Source: Acidobacteriota bacterium (GTDB taxonomy: Bacteria > Acidobacteriota > Terriglobia > Terriglobales > Acidobacteriaceae). From it: DNA of 64,000 nt. Of the stretch, positions 25,415 to 33,847 are shown piece after piece (within the stretch, counting starts at the first letter, position 1; every line of letters begins with the position of its first letter). The DNA lies in the NCBI GenBank assembly GCA_018268915.1, contig JAFDVQ010000016.1:62001-126000 (forward strand), given 5' to 3'. Below the pieces are notes generated by a model. It saw nothing but the letters and a program-made list of their open reading frames with translations. It was not told the DNA's origin and did no database searches. Made by a program: the position numbers and the translations under genes.

Positions 25415-26785
25415 ATGCGAATCCTTGGGACCAAAATCTTTCTTTCGCTCGGCTTCCTCGTATTCTGCCGGGCGGGAATCACTCAAGCCAACCCGGTTGC
25501 TGAACCATTCACGCTACAGCAGGCTGTCTCCACCGCACTGAAACAATCGCCAGATCATCGCCTTGCGGCTCTTGATGTAGACGCTGCGGTGGCAAACCAA
25601 TATCTGGCGAAATCAGCGTTGCTTCCTGCACTTTCGTTTTCTGAACTTGCAAACCGGGGCAATGATCCTGTCTTTGTCTTTGGAGAGCGTCTGCGCCAGC
25701 AGCGGTTCAGTCAGAGTGACTTTGCCCTGAACGCTCTGAACAAGCCAACACCTCTCGGCAACTTCACCACACGCTTTTCCGGGGATTGGATTGTGTTTGA
25801 TTCCTGGAAAACCGAATTCTCCATCCGCCGCGCCACGGAAGAAGCCGCTGCCATGCGATCGACTGCAACCCGTGCGGATCAGGAGATCGTGCATCGAGTC
25901 GTAGTCAGCTACCAGGGCGTTCTTATCGCGCGCAAGCAACTTGACGTTTCACGTCACCAAATGGAGACCGCTCAAGCCCTGGCTGATTCCAGCAAGAGCC
26001 GGGTAGCCTCAGGACTTGCCGTTGACTCCGATCAATTGTCGGCCGAGGCGAACCTGGCTGCTCGGCAACAAGAGGAGATCGCGGCAGAGGGCGATCTTGA
26101 AATCGCATGGGCGGAGCTGGAGCGGGCACAGGGCGCACCTATTCCCGAAGAGGCGCGCCGAATTCAAGAGTTGCAGGCTTCTCAGCTTGAGCCCGCTGCC
26201 CTGAGAGACAGCGTGCAGGCTGCGATCCTTACCCGACCCGACCGAAAAAGTCTGGAGCAGGCGACACAGGCAAGCCACTCGGCATTGCTCGCCACACGCT
26301 CAAGCTTTGCACCAACGCTGCACGCGTTCGGCAACTGGGAACTGGACCGTCGTTCGTTTGCCGGACCCGGTGGCAACAACTGGACCGCTGGAGTCGAGTT
26401 GAACGTCGATATCCTGCCCTTCGCCAAGCGGCAGCAACTTGCAGTTGCGCGCATCGCAGAAGAACGCTCTCATGTTGCTGCGCGATCCGCCGACGAGCAG
26501 ATTCGTCTGGAGGTGACCAGGGCGTGGTACGCGCAGAAGGCAGCCTCCCGCATGGTTCAGGTGGCAGAAGCCGCAAGAATGCAGACCGCTGAGAGCCTGC
26601 GGATCCTTCGCAATCGATACAGCGCAGGTCTGGCGACCATGACGGATCAATTGCGTGGCGAAGATGCCGAGCGTCAGAGCGAGGCAAACTACTGGGCTGC
26701 TGTCTCCCGCAGCCGCGTTGCGTGGTGCGAATTGCGATTCGCAATGGGCACACTCAACGCCGACAACCTGGGTGATTTCGAATGA
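25415..26785 (+). CDS. TolC-family outer-membrane efflux channel
   Basis: 456 aa with signal peptide (FLSLGFLVFCRAGITQA) and two long coiled-coil/beta repeat halves typical of TolC/OEP proteins (start TLQQAVSTALKQSPDHRLAALDVDAA; later RSFAGPGGNNWTAGVELNVDILPF and YSAGLATMTDQLRGE). It forms the trimeric outer-membrane duct for the RND pump encoded next. First gene of a four-gene unit: 11 nt to the adaptor, then 4-nt overlaps. The ECF sigma fusion upstream is the obvious candidate regulator. Confidence 0.88.
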   Translation: MRILGTKIFLSLGFLVFCRAGITQANPVAEPFTLQQAVSTALKQSPDHRLAALDVDAAVANQYLAKSALLPALSFSELANRGNDPVFVFGERLRQQRFSQSDFALNALNKPTPLGNFTTRFSGDWIVFDSWKTEFSIRRATEEAAAMRSTATRADQEIVHRVVVSYQGVLIARKQLDVSRHQMETAQALADSSKSRVASGLAVDSDQLSAEANLAARQQEEIAAEGDLEIAWAELERAQGAPIPEEARRIQELQASQLEPAALRDSVQAAILTRPDRKSLEQATQASHSALLATRSSFAPTLHAFGNWELDRRSFAGPGGNNWTAGVELNVDILPFAKRQQLAVARIAEERSHVAARSADEQIRLEVTRAWYAQKAASRMVQVAEAARMQTAESLRILRNRYSAGLATMTDQLRGEDAERQSEANYWAAVSRSRVAWCELRFAMGTLNADNLGDFE

Positions 26786-26796
26786 GGTAGCAATCC

Positions 26797-27927
26797 ATGA
26801 GCATAATCGGAAGACCATCTTTCGCATTCCTTCTTTTGCCGGTCTTCACGTTGCCGGTTCTGGTGGGATGCCATCACGATGTAGCGCAAGTCGACGAAGC
26901 ACCAGCGACTGTCACCGGCCTGCAATTGGCTGAGGTTCATTCGGCCCAGGTGCCCGAAGCAAGCCCAGTGGTAGGCACCGTGCAGGCGAAGGAATCCGCC
27001 AGCCTCTCCGCGCAGGTGGTCGGCAGAGTCAGCGCGGTTCTCGTGCACGAAGGGGACAGCGTTCGCGCAGGTCAGGTTCTGGTCCGCATCGACAATGCGC
27101 AGGCACGAGCCGGCGTAGACCAGGCGCAAGGCAGCGTCAGCGCAGCGCAGCATCAGCTTGACGCGGCAAAATCGCAAGCTGCCCTTGCTGCTTCTACTCT
27201 GCGGCGTTACGAGATGCTTCGCGATCAAAAGAGTGTGAGCCCGCAGGAATTCGAAGAAGTCTCTCGGCGCTCGGAACAGGCCTCGGCACAGCTCGCATCC
27301 GCTCAGGCGACCCTTGGCGCGCTACGAGCTTCGGCAAGCTCAGCCAACGTGATAGCTGGCTACTCCACCATCACGGCTCCATTCACGGGAGTCGTGACCG
27401 CGCGTCATGTTGATCCCGGCGCACTTGCTGCTCCAGGCGTTCCGCTGGTCGATATCGATCGCGCCAGTGCGCTGCAACTGGCTGTTACCGTGAATGAGTC
27501 TCTGCTTAATCGTGTTCAGCAAGGCTCTGTTCTCAGCGTGAGCATCCCGGCTGCCGGACCTGATTCCATCATGGCTCACATCGCGCAGATTGTTCCATCC
27601 GCTGATGCATCAAGCCACAGCTTTCTGGTCAAACTTGACCTGCCGAACTCCTCACACTTGAAGGCAGGCATGTACGGGACTGCGTCGCTGGGCGGAGCGA
27701 TGCGGAGTGCAATCGTGGCGCCTCAATCGGCCATCGTTGCGCACGGCTCCATTCACAGCGTCTGGGTTGTGGACTCGCAGCATCTCGCTTCGCTGCGCTA
27801 CGTCTCGCTCGGATTGCCCATCGGCCCCGATTTCGAGGTTCTCACCGGCTTGAGCGCTGGAGAGCAGGTTGTGCTTTCGCCCGGTGATCGTGAGCTCGGC
27901 GGCAGCCGCATCGAGACTCGGCCATGA
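26797..27927 (+). CDS. RND efflux periplasmic adaptor (membrane-fusion lipoprotein)
   Basis: 376-aa HlyD/AcrA-type adaptor. A lipobox LVGC near residue 28 indicates a lipid anchor. It has a lipoyl/barrel-sandwich half (ESASLSAQVVGRVSAVLVHEGDSVRAGQVL), an alpha-helical hairpin of about 90 residues, the second lipoyl half (YSTITAPFTGVVTARHVDPGA) and beta-barrel and membrane-proximal domains. It links the inner-membrane pump to the TolC channel. Its stop overlaps the pump start by 4 nt (ATGA). Confidence 0.9.
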   Translation: MSIIGRPSFAFLLLPVFTLPVLVGCHHDVAQVDEAPATVTGLQLAEVHSAQVPEASPVVGTVQAKESASLSAQVVGRVSAVLVHEGDSVRAGQVLVRIDNAQARAGVDQAQGSVSAAQHQLDAAKSQAALAASTLRRYEMLRDQKSVSPQEFEEVSRRSEQASAQLASAQATLGALRASASSANVIAGYSTITAPFTGVVTARHVDPGALAAPGVPLVDIDRASALQLAVTVNESLLNRVQQGSVLSVSIPAAGPDSIMAHIAQIVPSADASSHSFLVKLDLPNSSHLKAGMYGTASLGGAMRSAIVAPQSAIVAHGSIHSVWVVDSQHLASLRYVSLGLPIGPDFEVLTGLSAGEQVVLSPGDRELGGSRIETRP

Positions 27928-30900
27928 AGCGCTCGCATGGAATCGCAGGTAGGCTCGCGGCTACCTTCATCAACTCGCGACTCACGCCGCTGATCATCGT
28001 GGCCTCTCTCGCACTTGGCGTCGGAGCCGTGATTCTGATTCCGCGTGAAGAGGAACCGCAAATTGTCGTACCTATGCTTGATGTAACGACGGCCATGCCC
28101 GGCGCATCTCCGCAGGAGATCGAGCAACGCGTCACTGTGCCCGTCGAAAAGCTGCTTCGCGAGATTCCCGGAGTCGAATACGTCTACTCCACTTCGAGTC
28201 CGGGCTCGAGTCTCGTCATCGCCCGATTCTTTGTGGGCATTCCTCAGGATCAGGCATTGGTGCGTGTTTACAGCAAGCTCTACTCCAACATGGACAGGCT
28301 GCCGCAGGGTGCATCGCAGCCAATGGTCAAAGAGCGTTCCATTGATGATGTGCCGATTCTCGCCCTCACATTGTGGGGCAAAAACTACGACGCCTACCAT
28401 CTGCGCCTTATCGCGAACGAGCTCGAGTACTCCTTCAAGCAGACGCAGGACGTTTCTGAAACGGAAATCATCGGTGGGCAGGCGCGCAGCGTGCGCGTAA
28501 TGCTCAGAGCAACAAAGCTGTCGGCTTATGGCCTGACGCCAACTGACATCCTCCGCTCTCTGAAGGCAGCAAATGCTCGCGTGCAGGCCGGAGAATTCGC
28601 AGCCGGCAACGGCCAGATTCGTCTGGATGCGGGAAACTTCCTTGTTGGCCGGACAGATCTTGAGAAGGTGGTCGTCGGCGTTCACCATGGCCGGCCTGTA
28701 CTGCTCAAGGATGCCGCGGATCAAATCGTAGACGGTCCGAGCGAGCCCGCCAGCTACGTCCTATATGGCACGGGAGCCGGATCCTCCCAACCGGGAGCCC
28801 GGGCGGGAGCCGATCTCGCTGCAGTCACCATCACACTGGCGAAGCGGAAAGGCGCAAACGCCACCGATGTTGCCAACGCAGTGCTTAGCCGCTTAGCAGA
28901 GCTGCGTCGCACCACCATTCCCGCCGACTTGAACGTTACCATCACCCGCAACTACGGCGAGACGGCCAAAGCCAAGTCCGATGAGTTGCTCAAGCACCTG
29001 CTGCTGGCAACGCTGTCGGTCACGCTCCTCATCGCGCTTTTCCTTGGCTGGCGCGAGTCCGGCGTCGTGCTCGTTGCAATTCCAGTCACACTCGCTCTCA
29101 CGCTCGGTGTCTTCTACCTCTACGGATTCACGCTCAATCGAGTAACGCTCTTTGCACTGATCTTCAGCATCGGCATTCTGGTCGATGACGCCATCGTGGT
29201 GGTTGAGAACATGGTGCGGCATCTTCGCTTAACTGAGAATCATGGCAGACCGCTCAGCGAAGTCGCCCTCGAATCTGTTGCCGAGGTGGGCAATCCAACG
29301 ATTCTCGCTACCTTCGGGGTCATCGCCGCCATCCTGCCAATGGCTTTTGTCCGTGGGTTGATGGGCCCTTACATGCGCCCTATCCCCATCGGCGCATCTT
29401 CGGCCATGCTGTTCTCGCTCGGCGTTGCCTTCGTGGTGTCGCCGTGGGCCGCCATGCGGTTGCTCTCCCGCACCCATGCTGAAAAGAAAAAGGCCGATCA
29501 CCCCGAAGGCGGCACAACACGGCTCTATCGTCGCATAATGTCGCCCCTCATCCACTCAAAGCGCTATCGCTTGGGCTTCCTGGTTGCTGTTGTCCTTCTC
29601 CTGCTCGCGGCCGCAGCCCTTGTGCCGCTCAAACTCGTTCGCGTCAAGATGCTGCCCTTCGACAACAAGAGCGAATTCCAGGTCATCGTCGACATGCCCG
29701 ACGGCACTCCGCTGGAACAAACCACGCGCATCTCGCAGGCATTGGGCCGCTATCTCGCACAACAACCCGAGGTCGCAAACTACCAGATCTACGCTGGGAC
29801 CTCCGGCCCCATCAACTTCAACGGTCTGGTTCGCCACTATTACCTGCGGCAACAGCCGAACCACGCCGACATACAGGTGAACCTCAAGCCTGCCGATGAA
29901 CGCAGCGCGCAGAGTCATGAGATCGCCAAGCGCATTCGTCCTGCACTCGAAGCACTGGCGCTGCCCTTCGGTGGCCGGATCAAAGTGAGCGAAGTTCCCC
30001 CAGGGCCGCCCGTGGTGCAGACCCTGGTGGCTGAAGTCTACGGTCCAGAACTCGCTGGCCAGATCGATGTGGCTCGCAGGGTAAAACAGATCTTTGCGCA
30101 AACGCGCGGGGTAGTCGATGTGGACTGGTACGTCGAAGACCCGCAGCAGACGGTTGTGCTCAGCGTCGACCAGGAAAAGGCTGCTCTGCGTGGAATCGCC
30201 GTGAGCGACATCGCTACATCCCTGCAAACGCTTGAAGCCGGTGCGCCAGCCGGTCTTCTGCACGATCCTGCAGCACGAGAGCCAATCCCGATAACAATTC
30301 GTCTCAACCGTGCAGAACGCTCGTCACTCGATGCTGTTGATGCTGTGCACCTCAAAGGCGCTGACGGAACTCTCGTTTCTCTGCGCGAACTCACGCGCGC
30401 AACTCAGTCCACGCTTGAGCCGAGCATCTACCACAAGAACTTGCGCCGGGTAGTCTACGTAACCGGCGACGTTGCCGGCGCTGAAGAGAGTCCGGTCTAC
30501 GCGATCTTCAAGATGAACCGGGCGCTCGATCGCGTTGATCTGCCGGCAGGCTACACGCTTAAACGCTACAACGCTTCGCAGCCGGACTCTACCGAGCACT
30601 ATTCGATGAAGTGGGATGGGGAATGGCACATCACCATTGAAGTGTTTCGTGATCTGGGCCTCGCATTTGCCGCAGTGCTGGTACTCATCTACGTGCTTGT
30701 CGTCGGATGGTTCCGGTCCTATATCGTCCCGCTCGTCATCATGGCGCCAATTCCGCTCACTCTTGTGGGCATCCTCCCCGCGCATGCACTATCAGGCGCC
30801 TTCTTCACCGCTACTTCGATGATCGGCTTCATCGCGGGCGCAGGAATCATCGTCCGCAATTCCATCATCCTGGTTGACTTCATTGAACTGCGCCGCTCGC

Positions 30901-31172
30901 AGGGAATGCCTCTGGAAGAAGCTGTCATCGATGCCGGAGCAGTTCGCTTTCGTCCTATGCTTCTCACCGCGGCCGCGGTCGTAGTCGGCGCGAGCGTTAT
31001 ACTCTTCGATCCGATCTTTCAGGGCCTCGCGCTTTCGCTGATCGCCGGGGAGGTAGCGTCGACAGTCCTGTCTCGCCTGGCCGTGCCGGTCCTCTATTAC
31101 ATGGTGAAGTCCGATCGCCAGACTGAATCCAAACCTCAACCTGAGCCGAAGTCAGAGGAGACATTCGCATGA
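27924..31172 (+). CDS. RND efflux pump, HAE (drug/organic substrate) type
   Basis: 1082-aa inner-membrane proton-driven pump with the AcrB layout: helix 1, a large periplasmic loop, helices 2-6, a second loop, helices 8-12. Helix 4 carries GILVDDAIVVVEN, the DD pair that marks HAE-type pumps for hydrophobic or amphiphilic compounds rather than metals. Early residues PREEEPQIVVPMLDVTTAMPGASPQ match the start of the first porter loop of this broader clade. Translationally coupled with the adaptor before it and with the small DUF2892 protein after it (both 4-nt overlaps). Confidence 0.92.
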   Translation: MKRSHGIAGRLAATFINSRLTPLIIVASLALGVGAVILIPREEEPQIVVPMLDVTTAMPGASPQEIEQRVTVPVEKLLREIPGVEYVYSTSSPGSSLVIARFFVGIPQDQALVRVYSKLYSNMDRLPQGASQPMVKERSIDDVPILALTLWGKNYDAYHLRLIANELEYSFKQTQDVSETEIIGGQARSVRVMLRATKLSAYGLTPTDILRSLKAANARVQAGEFAAGNGQIRLDAGNFLVGRTDLEKVVVGVHHGRPVLLKDAADQIVDGPSEPASYVLYGTGAGSSQPGARAGADLAAVTITLAKRKGANATDVANAVLSRLAELRRTTIPADLNVTITRNYGETAKAKSDELLKHLLLATLSVTLLIALFLGWRESGVVLVAIPVTLALTLGVFYLYGFTLNRVTLFALIFSIGILVDDAIVVVENMVRHLRLTENHGRPLSEVALESVAEVGNPTILATFGVIAAILPMAFVRGLMGPYMRPIPIGASSAMLFSLGVAFVVSPWAAMRLLSRTHAEKKKADHPEGGTTRLYRRIMSPLIHSKRYRLGFLVAVVLLLLAAAALVPLKLVRVKMLPFDNKSEFQVIVDMPDGTPLEQTTRISQALGRYLAQQPEVANYQIYAGTSGPINFNGLVRHYYLRQQPNHADIQVNLKPADERSAQSHEIAKRIRPALEALALPFGGRIKVSEVPPGPPVVQTLVAEVYGPELAGQIDVARRVKQIFAQTRGVVDVDWYVEDPQQTVVLSVDQEKAALRGIAVSDIATSLQTLEAGAPAGLLHDPAAREPIPITIRLNRAERSSLDAVDAVHLKGADGTLVSLRELTRATQSTLEPSIYHKNLRRVVYVTGDVAGAEESPVYAIFKMNRALDRVDLPAGYTLKRYNASQPDSTEHYSMKWDGEWHITIEVFRDLGLAFAAVLVLIYVLVVGWFRSYIVPLVIMAPIPLTLVGILPAHALSGAFFTATSMIGFIAGAGIIVRNSIILVDFIELRRSQGMPLEEAVIDAGAVRFRPMLLTAAAVVVGASVILFDPIFQGLALSLIAGEVASTVLSRLAVPVLYYMVKSDRQTESKPQPEPKSEETFA

Positions 31173-31375
31173 CAGTTGAACGTGGTTTGCGCGCACTCGC
31201 CGGCATCATGACTCTCGTATCGCTCGCATTGGCGCATTGGTTGTCGCCCTGGTGGCTCCTGTTGACAGCCCTTGTTGGACTTAATCTCCTCCAGTCGGCT
31301 TTCACCAACTGGTGCCCGGCGATGCCCATCCTGCGATTGGCCGGCTTCCGTGACGGTAAGAGTTGCGGCAACTGA
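31169..31375 (+). CDS. small DUF2892 (YgaP-like) membrane protein
   Basis: 68 aa with two hydrophobic helices and the family pattern RxxRxxxG near the start, NLLQSAFTNWCPAMPIL in the second half, a conserved FTxxCP core. DUF2892 segments occur alone or attached to rhodanese domains and are linked to sulfur chemistry, but their role is not settled. Start overlaps the RND pump stop by 4 nt, so it is made with the efflux system and may be a small accessory subunit. Confidence 0.8.
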   Translation: MTVERGLRALAGIMTLVSLALAHWLSPWWLLLTALVGLNLLQSAFTNWCPAMPILRLAGFRDGKSCGN

Positions 31376-31664
31376 GCGACTACATGGCCCAGGGTCGTTC
31401 AGCCGATCTGCTTCGCGATTCGGTGTATCGAGCGATTATCAGCTCGAAGCCGGTAAGTGTATGGGCGCCCAAAGCGCTCTGCGACTCACTGCACCGCGCG
31501 TGGTTCCATGAGCTAACGCAGTCAGATTCAGAATTCCTAGCGTGGCTTCATAAGGTCACGCCGGTGTGCCTCGGGCTGATTTCAGCTCCAGGCAATTCGT
31601 GTGGCACTCCCTTCGCCAGAATGCAATTCCAGACCACGTCAGCGAAACCGAAGATAGGAGGTTT

Positions 31665-31787
31665 ATGCAGAACAAAAAACCTGACCGAGAAGAAACAGAA
31701 TCTGCTCTAATTCATCGCCGTTCTCATGACAAAGCTTCGCGCAGGCTCCGGTCTCAACTAGTGATAACAGGGCAACGCGCTCGTTGA
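31665..31787 (+). CDS. possible small basic protein of 40 aa
   Basis: A full AGGAGG (31656-31661) precedes ATG 31665 by 3 nt. The frame encodes a 40-aa, very charged peptide beginning MQNKKPDREETES and ending with Arg-rich residues (RLRSQLVITGQRAR). There is no membrane segment and no family I recognise. The strong ribosome binding site in a region without other genes is the only support; its spacing is shorter than usual. It could be chance. Confidence 0.25.
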   Translation: MQNKKPDREETESALIHRRSHDKASRRLRSQLVITGQRAR

Positions 31788-31886
31788 GCTAGTCTCGATG
31801 AGTGCCTGGCGATGATGCAGGTCAAGAATCATCGCTGGCGGCAAGGCGATTTGTCAGGACATTATTCTCACATCCGCGCCTAAGTG

Positions 31887-31915
31887 CTGAATGCCGTCTT
31901 CAATCTCGATATAAT
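31887..31915 (+). promoter_or_regulatory. candidate promoter for FG-GAP gene and heavy-metal efflux operon
   Basis: TATAAT at 31910-31915 with a partial -35 (CTGAAT, 31887-31892) at 17-bp spacing. A start near 31922 would give a leader of under 40 nt before ATG 31959. Confidence 0.35.
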
Positions 31916-31958
31916 GGACTGGTCCGTACACCGAGCTTAACGCACAAGTTCCTCATTG

Positions 31959-32621
31959 ATGAAGTTTCGCGACTCAATCGTCGGGATTCTAATGTTCTTC
32001 GCTTTCCTCACGGTGCCTGCACTAAAGGCACAGGACGGTTTGCAGGGAGCATTTTCAATTGATTCTCCAACGGCACGCCATCTTGCGGGGCGTTCGCCCA
32101 AGGTCGCAGCAGCCGACTTCGACAACGATCAAAAACCGGATGGAGCGCTCCTTCTCGAGGCGGGGCTTCTGAATGGCGAGCGGGCATTCCGCGTTGAACT
32201 TCATATCACCTCGGGTACGAACAGCGCAATTACCTTCTCTTCCAAGGAACCCGGTCTCGCCATTGCAGCTCTCGACATAAATCGGGATGGTGCGCCGGAC
32301 ATTGTCATCGAGAAGGCTTTCACGCATGAGCGAGTGCAAGTCTTCCTCAATGATGGCCACGGTACTTTCCATCAGACCACAACGGAAGGTTATCCAGTTT
32401 TGGATCCTGGCGCGCCGGCCTGGCGTGCGCGGCTGAATCCGCTACCGCCTGTTTTGGGCCTCCCGGTATCGCGCGGCTTTGACATTGACACAATCCATCA
32501 GGCTTCAGTAGTCCGCCGAAATTCTTCATCCAGCGTCAAGGTCTGGTGCGAAGGCCTCCTGATTCAATCCGCAGCTCGCGCACCCTCTTCTCCGCGCGCG
32601 CCTCCGAGCCTCTCTCTTTAG
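31959..32621 (+). CDS. secreted FG-GAP/VCBS-like protein upstream of metal efflux genes
   Basis: 220 aa: signal peptide (SIVGILMFFAFLTVPALKAQ), then two FG-GAP-like calcium-binding repeats (AAADFDNDQKPDGALL and ALDINRDGAPDIVIE), then a Pro/Ser-rich tail that ends SPRAPPSLSL. A short RxPP tail is also seen at the end of some small periplasmic proteins encoded next to CzcCBA-type pumps (DUF2946-like), which may be a coincidence. ATG 31959 is used; a TTG sits directly before it. It lies 119 nt upstream of the adaptor gene of the second RND system on the same strand. Function unknown; a periplasmic metal-binding or sensing role is a guess from context. Confidence 0.6.
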   Translation: MKFRDSIVGILMFFAFLTVPALKAQDGLQGAFSIDSPTARHLAGRSPKVAAADFDNDQKPDGALLLEAGLLNGERAFRVELHITSGTNSAITFSSKEPGLAIAALDINRDGAPDIVIEKAFTHERVQVFLNDGHGTFHQTTTEGYPVLDPGAPAWRARLNPLPPVLGLPVSRGFDIDTIHQASVVRRNSSSSVKVWCEGLLIQSAARAPSSPRAPPSLSL

Positions 32622-32740
32622 CCGACTTCATCCTGGCAAAACTTCACGTGCCCGCTGTGTACGTTCCGCGTTGTTGCGGGGGCTTGTCGGAGCGAACGCC
32701 CTGCCGTTGAAACGGAACCACATGCTGGAGAGAGATAGAA

Positions 32741-33847
32741 ATGCAATCCAATCGCATCTTCGCAGCCGTCGGCTGCTCAGTACTTACCCTGCCGTTTGGC
32801 ATCATTTTGACGGCATGTCATCAAGAAACTGCTCCGCCTGCCGACGGCACCCGTGTTGATTCAACGGCAAATCCGGTGCAATTTGTCGCAGTAAGTCGCG
32901 AGCTCATCGAGGACCAACTGACGCTCAGCGCAAAAGTTCAGGCTGATCCCGCACGCTCATTCCGAGTCTTTCCGCCTGCCAGCGGACGAGTACAAGGCAT
33001 CCAGGTGCAGGCGGGAGACCGGGTCACGAAAGGTGAGAGGCTGGGGAAAATCGAAAGTGCGGATGCTGGCTCAGCGCAATCCGATTTTGCCAAGGCCCAG
33101 ATCGAAGCCGTCCGTGCGCAGCGGGCAGCCGACCGCGAAAAGGTTCTCCTCGATCATGGCGCGGTAGCGGAAAAGGAGTATGTCGACGCCAAAGCAGCGG
33201 CAGATTCCGCACAGGCAGAACTGGCGCGTGCAAAGCAGCGACTGGCGGTGCTGGGCATGAACGCGCAGGCAACAGCAGAGGACATTCCCTTGCGTTCGCC
33301 AAGTCGCGGTGTCGTTCTGAGCGTAAGTGCCGCCCCCGGCGAGTTCTCTAAATCGCTCGACAATGCCGACCCTCTGATGACCATCGCAGATCTTTCAACG
33401 GTTTGGATTGTGGGCGATGTCTTTGAGAAGGACATTGCAAAAGTGCAACCCGGCACCGCGGTGACGATCACTGTGGACGCCTTCCCGGGACAGAAATGGA
33501 CCGGGCGTATCACTTCCATCTCGGGTGCACTCGACCCCGCTACCCGCACGCTTAAGGCTCGAGTGTCGCTACCGAACCCCGGCGACAAGCTCAAACCCGA
33601 AATGTTCGCGGCGATCCATGTAGACATCGGCAAACATGACGCCATCGTCGTGCCATTATCGGCGGTAATCCACCAGGGCCAGAACACGATTGTCTTCATC
33701 GATAGCAATGGCAGACCAGGGCAGAAAGAAGTCACCGCCGGCCAGATGGCCGATGGCAAGGTTGAGATCACCTCGGGCCTCGAAAACGGACAGCGCGTTG
33801 CGGCGAATGGAGCTGAACTCCTTACAGGAGGAAACAGCCAGCCATGA
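32741..33847 (+). CDS. heavy-metal RND periplasmic adaptor (CzcB/CusB-like lipoprotein)
   Basis: 368 aa. A lipobox LTAC near residue 26 marks a lipoprotein. The barrel-sandwich (RSFRVFPPASGRVQGIQVQAGDRVTKGERL), helical hairpin, second lipoyl half (LRSPSRGVVLSVSAAPGEF), beta-barrel (TVWIVGDVFEKDIAKVQPGTAV) and membrane-proximal domain follow in the normal order of CzcB-type adaptors. GGAG lies in the leader before ATG 32741. Its stop overlaps the pump start by 4 nt. Confidence 0.88.
   Translation: MQSNRIFAAVGCSVLTLPFGIILTACHQETAPPADGTRVDSTANPVQFVAVSRELIEDQLTLSAKVQADPARSFRVFPPASGRVQGIQVQAGDRVTKGERLGKIESADAGSAQSDFAKAQIEAVRAQRAADREKVLLDHGAVAEKEYVDAKAAADSAQAELARAKQRLAVLGMNAQATAEDIPLRSPSRGVVLSVSAAPGEFSKSLDNADPLMTIADLSTVWIVGDVFEKDIAKVQPGTAVTITVDAFPGQKWTGRITSISGALDPATRTLKARVSLPNPGDKLKPEMFAAIHVDIGKHDAIVVPLSAVIHQGQNTIVFIDSNGRPGQKEVTAGQMADGKVEITSGLENGQRVAANGAELLTGGNSQP

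Larger units (their letters stand above)
31376..31958. other. 583-bp intergenic region between two efflux operons
   Basis: A frame from TTG 31363 to 31710 is open but has no ribosome binding site, and its composition gives no domain, so I leave it uncalled. The region does contain a short frame with a strong Shine-Dalgarno (31665) and a promoter-like TATAAT (31910), listed separately. No terminator-like hairpin was found for the upstream operon. Confidence 0.45.

Noticed and set aside
31363..31710. 115-aa frame after the DUF2892 gene
   Set aside because: Starts at TTG inside the preceding gene without a binding site; composition gives no domain. Kept only as intergenic.
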